A DNA stretch of 64,000 nucleotides from Arbacia lixula (GCA_963669155.1 OZ022577.1:9328038-9392037), one strand, 5' to 3'; shown: positions 23,806 to 37,159, numbered from the stretch's first letter. The notes: a model not told the origin generated them from the sequence alone. Made by a program: numbers and translations.

Positions 23806-25533
23806 CTCCTTCTAATGCTTTGTATTGTAACTCGTATTATCATCATTTATTTCAGACACAAACATTACAAACATGTGAACCCACTATTTTGAGAAGTACA
23901 ATAATTTTTATCTATTCCACTCTCCCATACAGATACCACAGGACTCAACGCTCGTATTCATATCATAAATCCACATGGATAGTATGTTTCTTTTATGAAA
24001 ACAAATATGAGTTGTTATCATTTCTAAGACCCCCCGGACAATGGAAATGTCACGTTGACATTACTGCCTTTTTCAGTGAGGTAGTAGCATTGCTATATTT
24101 TGTCATGACTTACATATCACAACAGTTTTTTTGTTTTTGGTAGGATATAAGTGTAATATCATGCTACATGTAGCCCTTAAAAATGGTTTTGCAAGAGTGC
24201 ATCTACGTAATTGTCTAAAATGACATTCTTCATGAACAAGAAGTATGTTTATAGCCCGGGGAACATCCTTTGTTTTCATAGAGGCGTTCAATAGTAATCA
24301 AGTTTTATATTTGCCTACTGGGATATTTTTTGTTCAAATTTATGGTTGCCTTACATGTGGTAGATTTCCGTGTCATCCTAAACAAAATGTCTTCAGGATA
24401 CCCATAATATTTTGCTTGCTATCTATATCTATACCATACATGGACCTTCATTTTGTTTTAAATGATAAAAAGCTCAACATTGTGAGTTTGAAAAATTAAT
24501 GATGACAGTTGCTTTTTCAAAAACAAAAGAAATTGTTGACTTAAGTTCAGCCTGTTGTAGCATGAAGAGTCAATTGACTAGATATGGGGAGATGAAGATG
24601 GCCAACAAAGATATTGATATTTAAAATAACTGTAAGTTGAATTAAGAAAGCAGGGATTGTTGCAGTTTGCATGTTAATCTACATTTAAATGTACAACTAT
24701 GAAATTTACAATCAGTTGTGGCAATACATACAGTGGAAATAGCCAATCAACTCTGAGCATTATACATGGTGTTGCTATAGCAATTACAATGGTTTACATT
24801 TAGCAGACATTACTTGTTGTAAGATCCGGAAGCTTGCAGGTGGGGAAGGAATAAGCAGAAACCAAAGTAACAAATAAAGTGCAGATTATTCAAACTACTT
24901 GAATCACACATGCTTGTATCTCAACGAACAGTTTAATTTTGTGCAGACAAATACTAGATTTGTGTGAAAGCTGCACTATTTATGTAGAAAGTCTGAGCAA
25001 GTGGTTTTATAACTTTTGTTAAAGGTAACTGAATGAAAAAATTGAATTAGGCACAAGTGGATACGCAAATAATGTACAAGTAAATTATTGAAATCTTGTT
25101 TTTCCTGCTTCTCACGTCGTTAGCTACCCTCCCATCATGTGTCTGAGCCAGCCAATCAGAACCCTGCGCTGTCATGTGTGTGGGTAGAAGGAGAAGCAAA
25201 CCGCCAACGAAGTAACTGAAGTGTCTCCTTAAAAAAACAGAAGATTGAGAAGGTATAATGGTCCCCGTGCAGAGTTGTTTGTGTCTTAGAGGGAGGGGGT
25301 TGATGATGATTAGCATATTTAGCTGAGATGTTTTGCTGATGATTTATCACACATCTATGACGTGTTAAGGGTCGCTGGGTAAGCCTTTGTGACGTACAGA
25401 TGAGCAAACTCCAATCTCTAAACAACATTTTTGTGGGGACTTCTTGAAGCTGGCGCTTAATTTGATAAAAGTGTTCAGACAGGAAACTATAACCTCAAAC
25501 TGTCTAATAGAACAGATGACGCTTGCCAATGTA

Positions 25534-25880
25534 CTTTTCCCCCCATGTTTGACGTAATATGATATTTTCTTACTTTTTTTAAATAGCTTTGCAGTTTATT
25601 TTGAATTTATCAGCTATTTCTAAAATTTACTTGTTAACCAGCTCTTTGGCTGAATCGTTATCACACAAAATATTGTTTCCAACTATGACGTCAATTTTGA
25701 TTATGATGAGGCTCACGACACTACGATTATCTTTTCTCCCTTATGTTTGACGTCATATGATATATTTTTACAATCTTAATTGGTCTCTGTGTTTATTCAC
25801 AGAAAATTTATCCTTGTTAACGAGCTTTCTTGCTTTGTGGCTATCACACAAAATACGCAGTTTCCCCCAATGACATTGCC
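25534..25880. repeat. Diverged tandem duplication with CRE-like sites, period about 197 bp
   Basis: Two units share CTTTTCYCCC, ATGTTTGACGT(A/C)ATATGATAT, TTGTTAAC(C/G)AGC, ATCACACAAAATA and a final TTTCC, CAATGAC-like segment. The palindrome TGACGTCA, the full CREB/ATF site, occurs at 25686-25693 and 25748-25755. Regulatory function is inference. Confidence 0.75.
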
Positions 25881-28358
25881 TTGTCTTCTGTCATGGGAGA
25901 TCCTTCCCTTCCATTAATACTTCTTTTCTTTATAAACATATGTGCAGTTCAGGCTTCCTGTTAAGACTTGTAATATCTGTTCATTAGTACAATCTTATGG
26001 GCTCATTCTTTATAATCTTAGTAATGCGTCATTTAACCCTCTGATGGCTAAAATGGCATTTCTTTGGAAGTTCTTTGGCAGGAGTTTGAAATCTGTTATC
26101 TACATGTACATGTATGTCTTTTAGGGCTTTTGATTACTTAAGTGACCATTGTCTAGACCATAGAGAAAACTCCAATCCAAATGGCGAGCTGATATGTATG
26201 AAAGAAGCAACAGTAGAGAGGCAGATTGATGAAAGTTTGTGGAAAATCAGACTAGTGAGAAAGGTATCAGATAATAACACACATATAAATCTTTGAAAAA
26301 TCCTAATAAACCTGTAGCTAGCTGCAGCCATGGCAAATATTCTTCATCGGCATGTGTTGTTCTGGGTTTGATGTCCTGTTAATGCTATGTGTGAAATGAC
26401 ACTGACAAGCCTGAACAATATGTAAACCCTGTGTATGTTATTCATTGCCACCCTTGTAATATGTATGATATGTGTCACTCAATATAGTTACCCAAGCTTA
26501 TAGAGCTAATGATTGGAATTTCTGATGAAATAAGTTCTCATCTTTTTGCTCAAATCTAATCTCCCTGCTTCTATTCAAATTGAACTGTTTCTATAGCATT
26601 ATTTCTCTGAATATTATAATGATTATCATGTACATGTACATGAAGAATTACTGAAAGTTGACTTTGATCATGGTTCCATGTGCATGCATGGCGTAGACTT
26701 TTAAGGGTAATGCATCTTCTATTTGCATGTGGTACTCCAAAACATGGAGGAGAGTAAGTATGAGTAATGAATTGTGAATGAGAGTGGACGTTGATGAAAT
26801 AACATGCCATAGCTGATCATTCATTCACTTGTCATGTTTACCTTATCAGGAAATATTCATACATGTAACATGCAAGCTGACATATGAACAAGGGGGCTTA
26901 TGTACGTGTACATGTACATACATTATCTTGTTCATGTTCTTTAGGAGAGAATCAATTGATTGTTGTAGTCATGTACTCATGTTCAACCGAATATATTGTA
27001 CTTGCAATGGCTGGGTAGACTTTGTTATTCCCTGATTACCAACTTGCCCTTTTCACTTTCTTTACTTAGCTGCCATTCTACCTTCTTGTATATTTAGGCT
27101 TAGTTGAAACTTTGTGTTTGGGTTTTGTAAGATCAGTGATAATTATTGCTTCTAGATCATAATTGTTGAGGAAAGCCTGTAAAATGTTTAGAACTGCAAC
27201 ATTTCAAGCAGGAGAGAATGACTCAATCATATATTCAGAGAAAAATCTTTTTTTTTTTTTTTTAAGAACAACAATTTTGCATCTCGCTTGAGAAATGTTG
27301 CATAAAATGAAAAGCCTTTTGATCAAGTTATTTTTATACTTGTGAGTTGCCCATGCTAACTGGAATGTTATTCTATCGAAATATTGGCCAGTTGCGTCAG
27401 GTCTCATTAATGCAAATTTATTAGAAAGTGAGATCCGCCCTTTAGATTTATGTAGATATCTCCATGCTTCCTTGAGCAAGGCTAGGTATACCATAATTGA
27501 CCCCCGCAAGCTTTAGGTCAAGTAAGCAGAGGCACTTTCTCGCTGTTTACTCGTTTCTAGGAACCCCTAGGACTTGTTGATAGTGAAAACCTGCCACCCT
27601 ATTGCACTTGTGCTATTCTTACTTTTTTGTTTATGCATTTTCTAAACAAACATATCTTGTTTATTTAGCTTTAGTTAGTTAAAAGTCAGCACTCATAATG
27701 AAAAATAATACCTCAATGATTTTAATTTCCTATCTTGTAAGATTTGATATATATCAGTTGTGATTTTTCATTTTTTCATAAAGAAGCATTTGTAAAATGT
27801 TAATCATGAGAAGAATTAGGCAGAACTGCTTTTCATTGGTATTATATAACTTCAAAATGACAGCCTAATGTACCAGGCAAATGAACAGAAAACAATTAAT
27901 CGAGACTATTGAAACTGTCATTGGACCCATTGCTGATATATAGGAGCACAAATGTTTGGCAGAGAGCTTTTTATATAATTTGCAGACAGTTATAAGATAA
28001 TATGCACTAATATACCCACAGCTGCTTTTCTCTGTGGAAACATTAACTCTGTACGTGCCATTTATGTATATGTTCACCAGTGATGTACACAAATCCCATA
28101 GAGCAGTATTTCATCTGGCTTAGAAAGACTTAATCTTGGGCTGTGCCAGATATTCAGTCTGATTATATGCAAACGTACGTGCCATGATAGACAAAATATG
28201 CACATGAAACACAGCACGAGGAATATTGACATTTGCCAAACAATCAAATTAGAGTGAGATTGAATAAAGTTCAAACTCTCTATCTAGAATTTCCTGCTCT
28301 TGTTTTTTTCCTTACATTGAAGCAAGATTGAAAGCAATTTCTGACACACAAGGCAGCT

Positions 28359-28370
28359 CCCCCCCCCCCC
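28359..28370. repeat. Poly-C run of 12
   Basis: Twelve C followed by TCCACCC. Confidence 0.9.
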
Positions 28371-28669
28371 TCCACCCATACCTCTTCTCAGTGTGCTCAC
28401 CATTCTCTGTAGTGTTGGCTGTGGCCATGGGTGGAGTGTGTTTTGTAACGTGAGCTTGGGCCGTAGATCCCTTACATCTTTGTGCTTTTTCATTGAAGAA
28501 AGTAGCTAGGAGAAGGAGATTAGTCACTGCTTTGCCTGGCTGTCATGCAAGGGGGCAGAGATGGCTGAATCTAGGGATGAGAGAGACATATGATTGGAGG
28601 ATAAAACAGCTCGCGTTACAAACAGCAGGATGCAGACGTGCTCCAGATGCTGGCTTTCACTAATAGGGT

Positions 28670-28694
28670 AGGAGAGATAGAGAGAGAGAGAGGA

Positions 28695-28765
<71 letters not shown>

Positions 28766-28781
28766 TAGAGAGAGAGGCCGA

Positions 28782-28824
<43 letters not shown>

Positions 28825-28873
28825 TGCAGCGACAGACAGATACTTTGTATACACACATATGAAGATGGAGAAG

Positions 28874-28910
<37 letters not shown>

Positions 28911-28951
28911 GGGCAAATAGACAGACAGAGTCAGAGAGAAACAAAATCACA

Positions 28952-28994
<43 letters not shown>

Positions 28995-29022
28995 AGAGAG
29001 AGAGAGACAAACAGACAGAGAT

Positions 29023-29059
<37 letters not shown>

Positions 29060-29146
29060 GACAGAGTGTGTTTGAGAGAGAGAGAGAGATAGACATAGTC
29101 AGACAGAGAGGGAAAGGGAGCAAGAGGGAGAGAGAGAGAGAGAAAG
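28670..29146. repeat. (GA)n block with (GT)n insert
   Basis: Several pure AGAG arrays (28678-28830, 28880-28909, 29030-29056) are separated by CAGACAGA-type interruptions, and a (GT) array of about 17 units lies at 28957-28991. Open frames on both strands are repeat artefacts. The block lies directly upstream of the GC-rich island below. Confidence 0.9.
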
Positions 29147-29441
29147 AGTGAACTCCAACGCATCCCCCCTGGCCGTGTTCTTTCAGAGATAAACACGCTA
29201 GTTATGGAGCGCAGCACCTCGCTTCGTTGACGTGATTACAGTCAGTCGCAGCTTTGCAGCGGAGCTCATCAGGCTGTGTGAAGCTCTCTCGCTATTTTTT
29301 CCCCTCCTTGTTGGAAGTGGAGAATATCCCAAGTCTGCATATTAATGTTGCAGCCATATAACTGGGACTCGATAAAGGAAATATGGTGATATACTCCGTG
29401 AAGGTGGATCGGCTGTGGTTGTGGGCGCCGCGCAGCAGTCA

Positions 29442-29601
29442 ATGTGTGGGATAGAGAACAAGTGGGCACCAGCCTGTATCGTTTCTTGGATGTATCTTAC
29501 GACAGCTTTTACCCTGGCCTTAATCACTTGTTACAGCGGTGATCCTCTGAGGAACAGTCACCACCGAGAGACAAGAAGGAGACGGAGGAGAGGCAGAGGA
29601 C
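29442..29601 (+). other. Exon-like open frame with signal-peptide-like start (unrecognised)
   Basis: From ATG 29442 the frame reads MCGIENKWAPAC, then a hydrophobic stretch of about 17 residues (IVSWMYLTTAFTLALIT), then YSGDPLRN and a basic run RRRRRRGRGR. A donor-like GAC|GTAAGC follows at 29601/29602; read through, the frame stops at 29655-29657. A hydrophobic leader followed by an Arg cluster is what a first exon of a secreted precursor or a signal-anchored protein can look like. I recognise no family. It sits in a CpG-richer island (29150-30000) just downstream of the GA/GT block. Alternatives are the 5' UTR of an alternative SNAP-25 transcript or a chance frame. Confidence 0.25.
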
Positions 29602-29856
29602 GTAAGCTGCCCAAGTATCCCCAGCTGTGCCAGGCTGGATGGCCAGAGAGAAGCTGAGCATGTGTACCCGTAGTTTAAGTAGTCAATGAGTTTTACACAC
29701 CCGTGCCTTGATTCCTACCGGACACAGACTCTTCGGTGAGCTGTAACTGTAAGGGGGATGCGGTCCGCCCCTCTGCTCCCCAGATGACACTGTTGCTAGG
29801 CAATTGAGATGCTAATGCTGATGCTCTGCTAGCTCCATCTTCATAGCTTGAGAGGA

Positions 29857-29985
29857 ATGGCGAGCGATTTGGCATTCGACCTCACTTTTTACGAGAGGCG
29901 GCGTGAGCACAGGTCACCTTCGTTGCCGGTGATACGTAGCGACCTGACTGTGGAAGCATGCCTCATGCGAAAGTACTCCAGAGGT
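29857..29985 (+). other. Exon-like open frame ending at a strong donor (unrecognised)
   Basis: ATG 29857 (GGAATGGCG) opens 43 codons, MASDLAFDLTFYERRREHRS...MRKYSRG, that end exactly in phase 0 at AGAGGT|GTAAGT (29985/29986), a near-consensus donor. The phase would allow splicing to the phase-0 acceptor of the SNAP-25 exon at 42060, giving a different N-terminus. One frame in three would fit by chance, and the peptide has no heptad pattern, so this is only a candidate alternative first exon. Confidence 0.25.
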
Positions 29986-31688
29986 GTAAGTACCGCAGGC
30001 CGCACGACTCATAATCATCTCATTCTGGAGGGAGACGAACAACACCGAGGTGTTGTTGTTTGTGCCGATCCAGCCGTCTTTTTTATTTGTTAGAACCCCT
30101 CCAGGCAACTTTCTCTCTCTCTGCCCTTTTCATATCGGCTCGTCATGTGTTTATTTTGGCGTTTTTAAAAGGATTTGTTTTTACGTCACAGGAAGGCGAT
30201 GATATTAAAGCTGGTTTTACTGCGGGCAGAAACGGAAGCATTTTCTTGCAGGAGCTATTCCAGTATGCCCAATTTCCCTGACTGCTCATATTCCTCTACA
30301 ATACTTTATAAAGGGTGATTGTAGAACTTAAATGAACCTAATTTATTTATAATATGTAATCAGGATTTGTCTTTTATTGCCATTAAGTTGGCATAGGTGT
30401 AAATGTAATTTTTAAGAAAACGTATAGTTTTTGCATTCACACTTTATTCACATACACATGTTTTTTTCATATATATGTTGAAAACGTTTCAGATAATGAA
30501 AGACCTGTCTACATTAGATATGTTGGTGCTGGACACACTCCACTTAATCCACATACATTTTGTTATGGTACAATTGCAGCTTCCCAAGTATTGCGTTTCA
30601 TTTTGCGCGAAGCCCTCGTTGTCCCCAAAGGGCCAGCTGTCCTCATTGTGTACCGTGTGGCACACACATGCCAGGCAGATTTAATTACCGTACTGATAAC
30701 TGTCAGATACCTCATCAATTAGATAAAACTGAGCAAAGCCTTCTGTGCCATGAAATCCCATAAGAGTACACAATGACCTAAGCTGCGGACAGACAGATAT
30801 ACACACTTTTACACACATACACGCACATACACACACAGGTACTCACACATACTATTTTGGGTTTGTACTTCTGTTCTTATCTGAGAGCACTTGATTGGGG
30901 TTATTTGTATATATAGCAACAAGAATTGGAGTGAATTGCCTGGATGGGTGGCTGTGCCAAATGAAGGGATTCTGTTTTAGTTTGTGTTACATCTGTAGAG
31001 ATAAGCCTTCTCACCAGCTTGGCTGCATATGTGATGCACTCTTGAAAGTATTGTAAGGCAGAATTGGGGGCTTAGCCTATTTGTACAAAAAAAAAGATTG
31101 TGGAAACATTCACCTAATACAGGTTTTAAATCTCTTTTTTTTTTATTATGAGATATTCAAATTCATGATACAAGCCCTTTCTACATCCTGGGGCCTGCTG
31201 AAACATAAATATTGCATAAGCTTCTGAAAGGAAAAGAATACAAGAAAAAATGATATTGATTTTTTAATTCACTGATGTCATCATGAGAAATTGTATTTCT
31301 TTAGGAACAATAATGTAATATAATTTTTGCTTGGATGCAATTTCACTCTATAGAAAGTACTTTCACAGTAAATATAAATGTTTATTTTTCAAGTTTGAAA
31401 AGGAATGCTACATGTCTACTTAAATACTGTTATGTATGCATAAAATGTTGCTTTTTATGGTCTAATTTAGTTGACGACATATAAATTTCCCAAATGGATA
31501 TAACTTCCTGCTTGCTTGGTTACTTAACATCAATTATGTATCTTATAGGGTTTCTAGTCATGTAAGTTAGATTTATATAACATTTTGTTGAAGACAGTCA
31601 ACGTTCTTGTCCACAAAATTGCAATCTCAGTGGCCGTATCTCAAATTAACAGATATTGGAAGTCAGAATTGGATACAGGATGGATATA

Positions 31689-31719
31689 TAAGTCTATATC
31701 TAAGTTAGATATAGACTTA
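31689..31719. repeat. Perfect 31-base palindrome
   Basis: TAAGTCTATATCTAA, one G, then the exact inverse TTAGATATAGACTTA. It could extrude as a cruciform or be the remains of a very short foldback element. Confidence 0.9.
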
Positions 31720-32550
31720 CCCCAAACTTTTCATTGATAATGAAAAGGCCCTTCATGTAAGCTTTTGTGTGACATGATATTCTTCACATAATTCATACTT
31801 TAAAACTGCCGCTTGAATGATAATTGTTCAATTACCTATGATCAGTGCACTTGTGGAAAATGTCAGATATTTTGTAAGAAATACAAAAATGAGTACAATT
31901 TGCTTACCCTAGAATAATATAATGAGCATCATTAATGTGCATTTATGTATTTAACTGTACATTCTGAGAGGGTGTACATGTAGGTGTCTCATAATGACTC
32001 ACCTCCCATGACCTTTACAAGATTGCCAATAAAACGTCTGTAAAAACATCAAAAGAAGATCTCCTAGTACACCCAGACAGTTTGTCTTGGTTACTGTGAT
32101 CATTGATTGTATATATCTGAAGGAGACATATTGCAGGCACACAAAATATTTACAATTGATATCAATAAGCATGTAGGCAAGATGGAGTAGATGCTAGAGC
32201 ATCCTGGATACAAGAAATGTCATGCAGTATCTCAGGTCGACGTTGGAATCACTGTTGTGGCACAAAGTGAGGTCATAAGTGATATTCAAATACAGGAATA
32301 CTTCAACATTTTCAAGTAGTGACAAAAAATGAAAAATAGAGTTTCATAATTATGGAATGATATGCAGATTATCATGTGACCTGATGTAGCGGTGAAACAT
32401 ACTGTTAATGCGTGGGTGTATGGTGCTTGTGATAATCAGCTTCCCTTTGGAATAAACATATCAGAGTGGAATTACCTTAGAAAAGTAGTTGCAAATGTCA
32501 AAGAAGGTCACCTATAGCAATACAGTTTGTCTGCTTTAACTGCAAATAAA

Positions 32551-32784
32551 GCTTCTTTTCTTATCTATGGTAGATGTCAAAGTACTGAGATTTTTTAGTG
32601 AGAGTAATTTCTCATCATTGCAAAAATAAAGAATATGTAAAACATGAAACACATGAAATATAATATAAAGCACCTTTTCTGTCTTATGGTAGATGCCAAT
32701 GTAATAAGATTTTTTATTGTGTAATTTTCTCATTGCAAAAATTAAGAATATGTAAAACATATGAAACACAAAATATAACATGAA
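32551..32784. repeat. Tandem duplication, period about 119 bp
   Basis: Two units share CTTATSTATGGTAGATG-like starts, GAGATTTTTTA/AAGATTTTTTA, ATTTTCTCAT...TGCAAAAAT(A)AAGAATATGTAAAACAT and AAACACA(T)GAAATATAA. Moderately diverged. Confidence 0.8.
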
Positions 32785-32989
32785 GTTAATAGGACATGTA
32801 TGACTGTCTGTTTCTACCTCAGTTATGGAATATGACTGCTAGCTAGCAACTCATAGACGAGATCTCTGGTGCTGATAATGTATCGCTGCTAAGCTTCGGT
32901 AGCTCGGCTCTTGAAGGAATGAAGGAAGGCCCAGGGTTGAGGCAGGCAGGAAGATGAAGGAAACCAGTGGATGCTCACCTGCACAATGG

Positions 32990-33300
32990 TGTAGCCTCAC
33001 CAGGGCATGTGTTTGACTTCTTGATTCTGCTGTTGCCATAGATGTTTGCACAAGCCCCGGTCTTGAGCTCTCTTGTTGCAGGCGAGGCGAGACGCGGCGA
33101 GAGCACTTAAGAACCGGAGGGGGGACGGTGGTGCCTGGCCCACGAGAGACCGGGGAGATAAAGCGCCCCTCACGAAGTGCAATGCCATGCAAAGCGAGCC
33201 ATTTGGTCTCCGGGCACGCACACCTCGTGCGGCCTTATACCCTGCCCGATTGCGACACGGTAGCTCCAATTCAGGGCGTGACTCGAACCCGGTTTAATGA
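32990..33300. other. GC- and CpG-rich island, function unknown
   Basis: A clear GC-rich island in AT-rich intron, with many CpGs (GCGAGGCGAGACGCGGCGAG at about 33080-33100) and open frames of 70-110 codons on both strands. CTCTCTTGTTGCAG|GCG at about 33067-33080 resembles a + strand acceptor. On the - strand a TATAAGG word lies at about 33232-33238. No protein family recognised. It could be a regulatory element, a non-coding exon or a transposon fragment. Confidence 0.3.
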
Positions 33301-34292
33301 CATAAATTGGGGCATTGATCAGCTTGGCAGGGATTGATTAGAGATGTTTGTGGAGTGCTTGCTCCATTATTCCCACAGCAGGCACATTTTTTATGAAATT
33401 CTCAAACCCCCTTTTTAGGTTTAGACTTGGCTTGGCATTCAGATCATGTGCATTGATGCTCTACATACATGTAGCTACATAAAGGACTATGAAGCACGCA
33501 CTGCCTGTACAGTAAGAAATTCCTGCTTGATAGATCACTACAGTAGATTTAAGCGCGCCCCTCGTGAGTGGATAATAGGCCTGTCATGACAAGATAGAGC
33601 TGTTAATGTCGGAGACGGTGTTGCCATGGCAATCCGGAAGAAATTTCCCTCGATCGGAATTCAAGTTCATGCTACTGCATTGAGTGCTATGAATTGAAAA
33701 ATTCAAGGGCGTCTCAAAGACAACTTATAAGGAGTCTGCAGTGACATGGGGCTCGCAGTATCACCTTATTGATCTAGTCTTCTTTATGCTACACATCATG
33801 GGTGAATTGTAGGTACTGTTTGCAGTGTAGAATTAAAGAAGTCAGTAGCTTTGATTGAGACATTCACACTTTAACACCTGTAGCAATCTGGTCTTTGCGT
33901 GAATGTATCATTCTAAATGTATATGGGTACATTATTGAGAGCTTTAAATATTACTATAGGTGAACGTTAATGAGTGTTTCCAATCCTTAGGTTGTATTTA
34001 ACAGTGTTGATCACTGTGTGTTTCTTCATACATATAAATAGATTTATATGTACATGTAGCTTTAAAATAAAGTGACCTGTTAAAAGAGTTTGTGGTCCAG
34101 TGGTCCGACATTCATATGTGCTTTATGTTGCAAAAATTTAGAATCTGATGGGAATGCTTTTCACCACTGTACCTTATGAGTTTGTGATTCATCAATTTGA
34201 TAAATAATCTTGGTGTTTGCACATAATGTGTGACAGTTGTCCCCTATCCTCTGTGCTGTCATGTGAGTATGTAGTATTGTATATTATATTCG

Positions 34293-34408
34293 AGACATTC
34301 AGACATTATATCAAGACATTCAGACATTATATCCAGACATTAGACATTATATCAAGACATTGAGACATTTCTCAAGACGTTCAGACATTATATCATGATA
34401 TTCAGACA
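34293..34408. repeat. Minisatellite of GACATT/CAGACATTATATC units
   Basis: About five imperfect units of AGACATT-CAGACATTATATCAAG, with some units shortened or altered. Confidence 0.85.
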
Positions 34409-34426
34409 AACATGAATGATATATAC

Positions 34427-35395
34427 TCTGCCTAATATCTATACATGAGGGACAACGTGTTTATGTGGTGTGTGCATAAGCAGTGTTGACAATCAGCTCT
34501 TATGGCAAATTGCTCTGTAGTAGCATGGTAAATTTATTCACTACATTCTCTGAGGGACAAGAAAAATGTGAAAGGAAAGTTCCTCAGCCTTTCTCCTGCT
34601 GATAATTAAGACATATATCTGCCCAATTTCTATCAATCGAGACAACATGTTTATGTGGTATATTATTTAAGACTTCAATATCAGCTGCCATGCTGCTGAC
34701 AACTCCACTAATTGAATCAGTAAATTGTCTCAGGAACAAGAGAGATCGGACAAGAAAGTTGTAGTATTTCTCCTGCTAATAATCAAGACATAATATACCT
34801 GCATAATTTCTATCAATCTGAGTGTACATTACAGGCATAAAAAGACTCTGAACAATGCAAAATCAGCCACCATACTCAGACTTACTCAATGAAAGCTCTC
34901 TGAATTAATTCAGTAATTTCTCTGAGGAAAACGAGATTACTGAAAAGAAATTTGTAGTCTTTTTCTGCAGCATTTCTCTTGCTTACAATTCAGACATGAT
35001 GCATAATTTCCATCATTCTGGACAACATGTTTATGTGGATGTACATGTATATAAATACTGTAAAACTGTCAAAATCAGCCACTTAACTGCGACCAGCTAT
35101 ACAAGTAAAATCAGTAAAGTAAGAGAGATGTGAAAGGAAATATGTGGTCTTTTTCACAGCTTTTCTTCTGCTAATAATTAGACTTACATGTTTATCTATA
35201 TAATCTTTATCAATCTGGACAACATGTTTATATGGGTGTACATGTGAATATATATAAATACTGTCTTCAACAGTGCAGATTTATATGGTGACAGGTCTGC
35301 AAACTAATTCAGTAAATTCTCTGAGGAACAAGACAGATGTGTGAGGATATTTGGCAGTCTTTGTGCTCTGCCTCTCTCCTACCATCAGTGACCCG
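34427..35395. repeat. Five-unit tandem array, period about 180-200 bp
   Basis: Five diverged units start near 34427, 34619, 34799, 34999 and 35197. Each carries, in order, a CATAATTTCTATCAATCTGG-like start, GACAACATGTTTATGTGG, AATCAGC, TCAGTAAATT(C)TCTGAGG, ACAAGA, GATGTGAAAGGAAA, then TTTCTCCTGCTAATAATTA. Unit 3 lacks most of the GACAACATG motif. It directly follows the smaller minisatellite at 34293-34408. Confidence 0.85.
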
Positions 35396-36925
35396 GCTGT
35401 AGTATCCCCAGGCTCCTATTGATTTATTTCACTGACAATGATCCTCAGTCACAAGGTTACTAAGCCGCTTGTTCCCGTTTGTCCCCTCTGCCATCCAGAA
35501 AACAGATCAATGGACCCTACTTTCCACAACAAACCCTCCTCTCCTTTCCTTCTCCTGGGCTTTGCTCCTGGGTAAGACCTTTTCTTGATGTTACATACAT
35601 TGTACTCTACCCAACCTCATTTTTAGTTCAATTGTACATATAACAATGATAAATGAAATCATAACTTTATTTTTGCAGGTCTAATTAGGTCAGCAAATGA
35701 ACAGATCAGCCTTATTAACTCTGTTTATTTATCCCATGCATCTTTCCTCCACCCAAATCAAAATCCCAGCCACCCCCATATTATTTGTTTCCCGCCTTGA
35801 GGGATGGTTTTTAGAAAAAAAAGGCAACTTTTTCTAGGAGCTCCTCCCCCTCTTGTGTCAGTCTTGTAATAGTCTACTTTTACAATGATTGTAAAATTGT
35901 AATTAAAAAAAATACTAGTAAAGTGTTTACATTATTCTAATGAGAGAATTAACATATTATGAAAGGAACATATAGATATATGTCACTAACACATTTTGAG
36001 AAGCAATTGATCAACCATTGGACGTTTTTTTTTTTCAATCCATCACACAAAAACTATATTTTGATATTAATTGATGATGAAGACTAATGGTTTTAGTTTT
36101 AATCACAAGACATAAAAGGTAGTCTTTCTAACCTACATGGTTCTATACATATAAACGTGGGCTGGATCTGCAGAAAAAACAAATACACATCTTCGTATTA
36201 CAGAATACAAGTGAACACCGATAATGTATTAGTTTTGGATGGTACAATCTTACAATATTAGGTAGTTCTTTTTTCATATGTTTGTTTTTGTAGAACAAAA
36301 TATATTATGTGATGAATTTGTGTGGAGAGGGAGTGGGAGGTAAAAACCTTTCAAGGAGATGAATTCTGTGATTCTAGTGAGGATTCTTATTCTTCTCTTG
36401 TGCTAGACCATGCACAGATTTCTGGGATGTGCGCATAATAATGGAAGAAAAACAATATGTTACTATGGCACATCAAGAGGCTATTTTTCTGTGGAATGTA
36501 CTCAGCGAATTGAATTATTCACAAGCAAAACTTCATGGAGTGCTCATTATTGTGACAAAAGGTCAGACGATTTTGAATTTCATTCTGGGTAAATCTTTGT
36601 AGCATGACAAGCTTTGCTTTACTTTGGCATGACTCAACTTGGTAACAATTCTTTACTAGATCTAATAAAGCTTCCATAATAGAGGGACAAAACAGATTGT
36701 GCACTGCATTCATATCTAGCAAGAACACTGTCCACTTCAGGCAGAAATTGTGATTTTTATTATATCAAGATTTAGCATGGCGCTGTTTTTTTTTTATTTA
36801 ATGATTTACATTTTTAAATGTAGTCAATCTTTTTATTGCATCTAAAGGTAGAAGTATGTATTCCCTTTTAGCTCTTATGTCTGTGTGGTGCGATGTGATA
36901 TATATATGAGAGCGGCAAGAGCCCA

Positions 36926-37159
36926 AATTGGTATTCCAGCATGTACTCCTAAGATGCTCCTAATTCAAATTAGGGAGAGGGTGGCCATGTCCAGTGTGCA
37001 TTTCCTAACAAGCGGAGGGTAGTGTTTTATTTATGAAGAGCCAATCACAATCAAGAAATCTCATTGGGACTTTCCCCCGGTTTCTTCCTAAGTCTGTGGG
37101 TGTGCACATATGTGCACGCACATCAATCATGTACGCACGCCTACGCTGGAATACCAATT
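36926..37159. mobile_element. Inverted-repeat element, 15-bp perfect arms
   Basis: AATTGGTATTCCAGC at 36926-36940 and its exact inverse GCTGGAATACCAATT at 37145-37159 bracket about 200 bases. It may be a decayed MITE; the related word GGAATATACCCC at about 37306 suggests more family sequence to the right. No target duplication seen. Confidence 0.5.

Noticed and set aside
24231-24260. ATGAACAAGAAG followed by GTATG as a SNAP-25 exon (MNKK)
   Set aside because: No acceptor AG before it and the following codons do not continue a SNARE helix.
25190-25222. A 33-nt stretch (KEKQTANEVTE) as the missing SNAP-25 mini-exon
   Set aside because: Length and phase fit and NEVTE recalls DEVTDE, but the acceptor lacks a pyrimidine tract, the donor GTGTCT is weak and one residue of the helix register would be lost.
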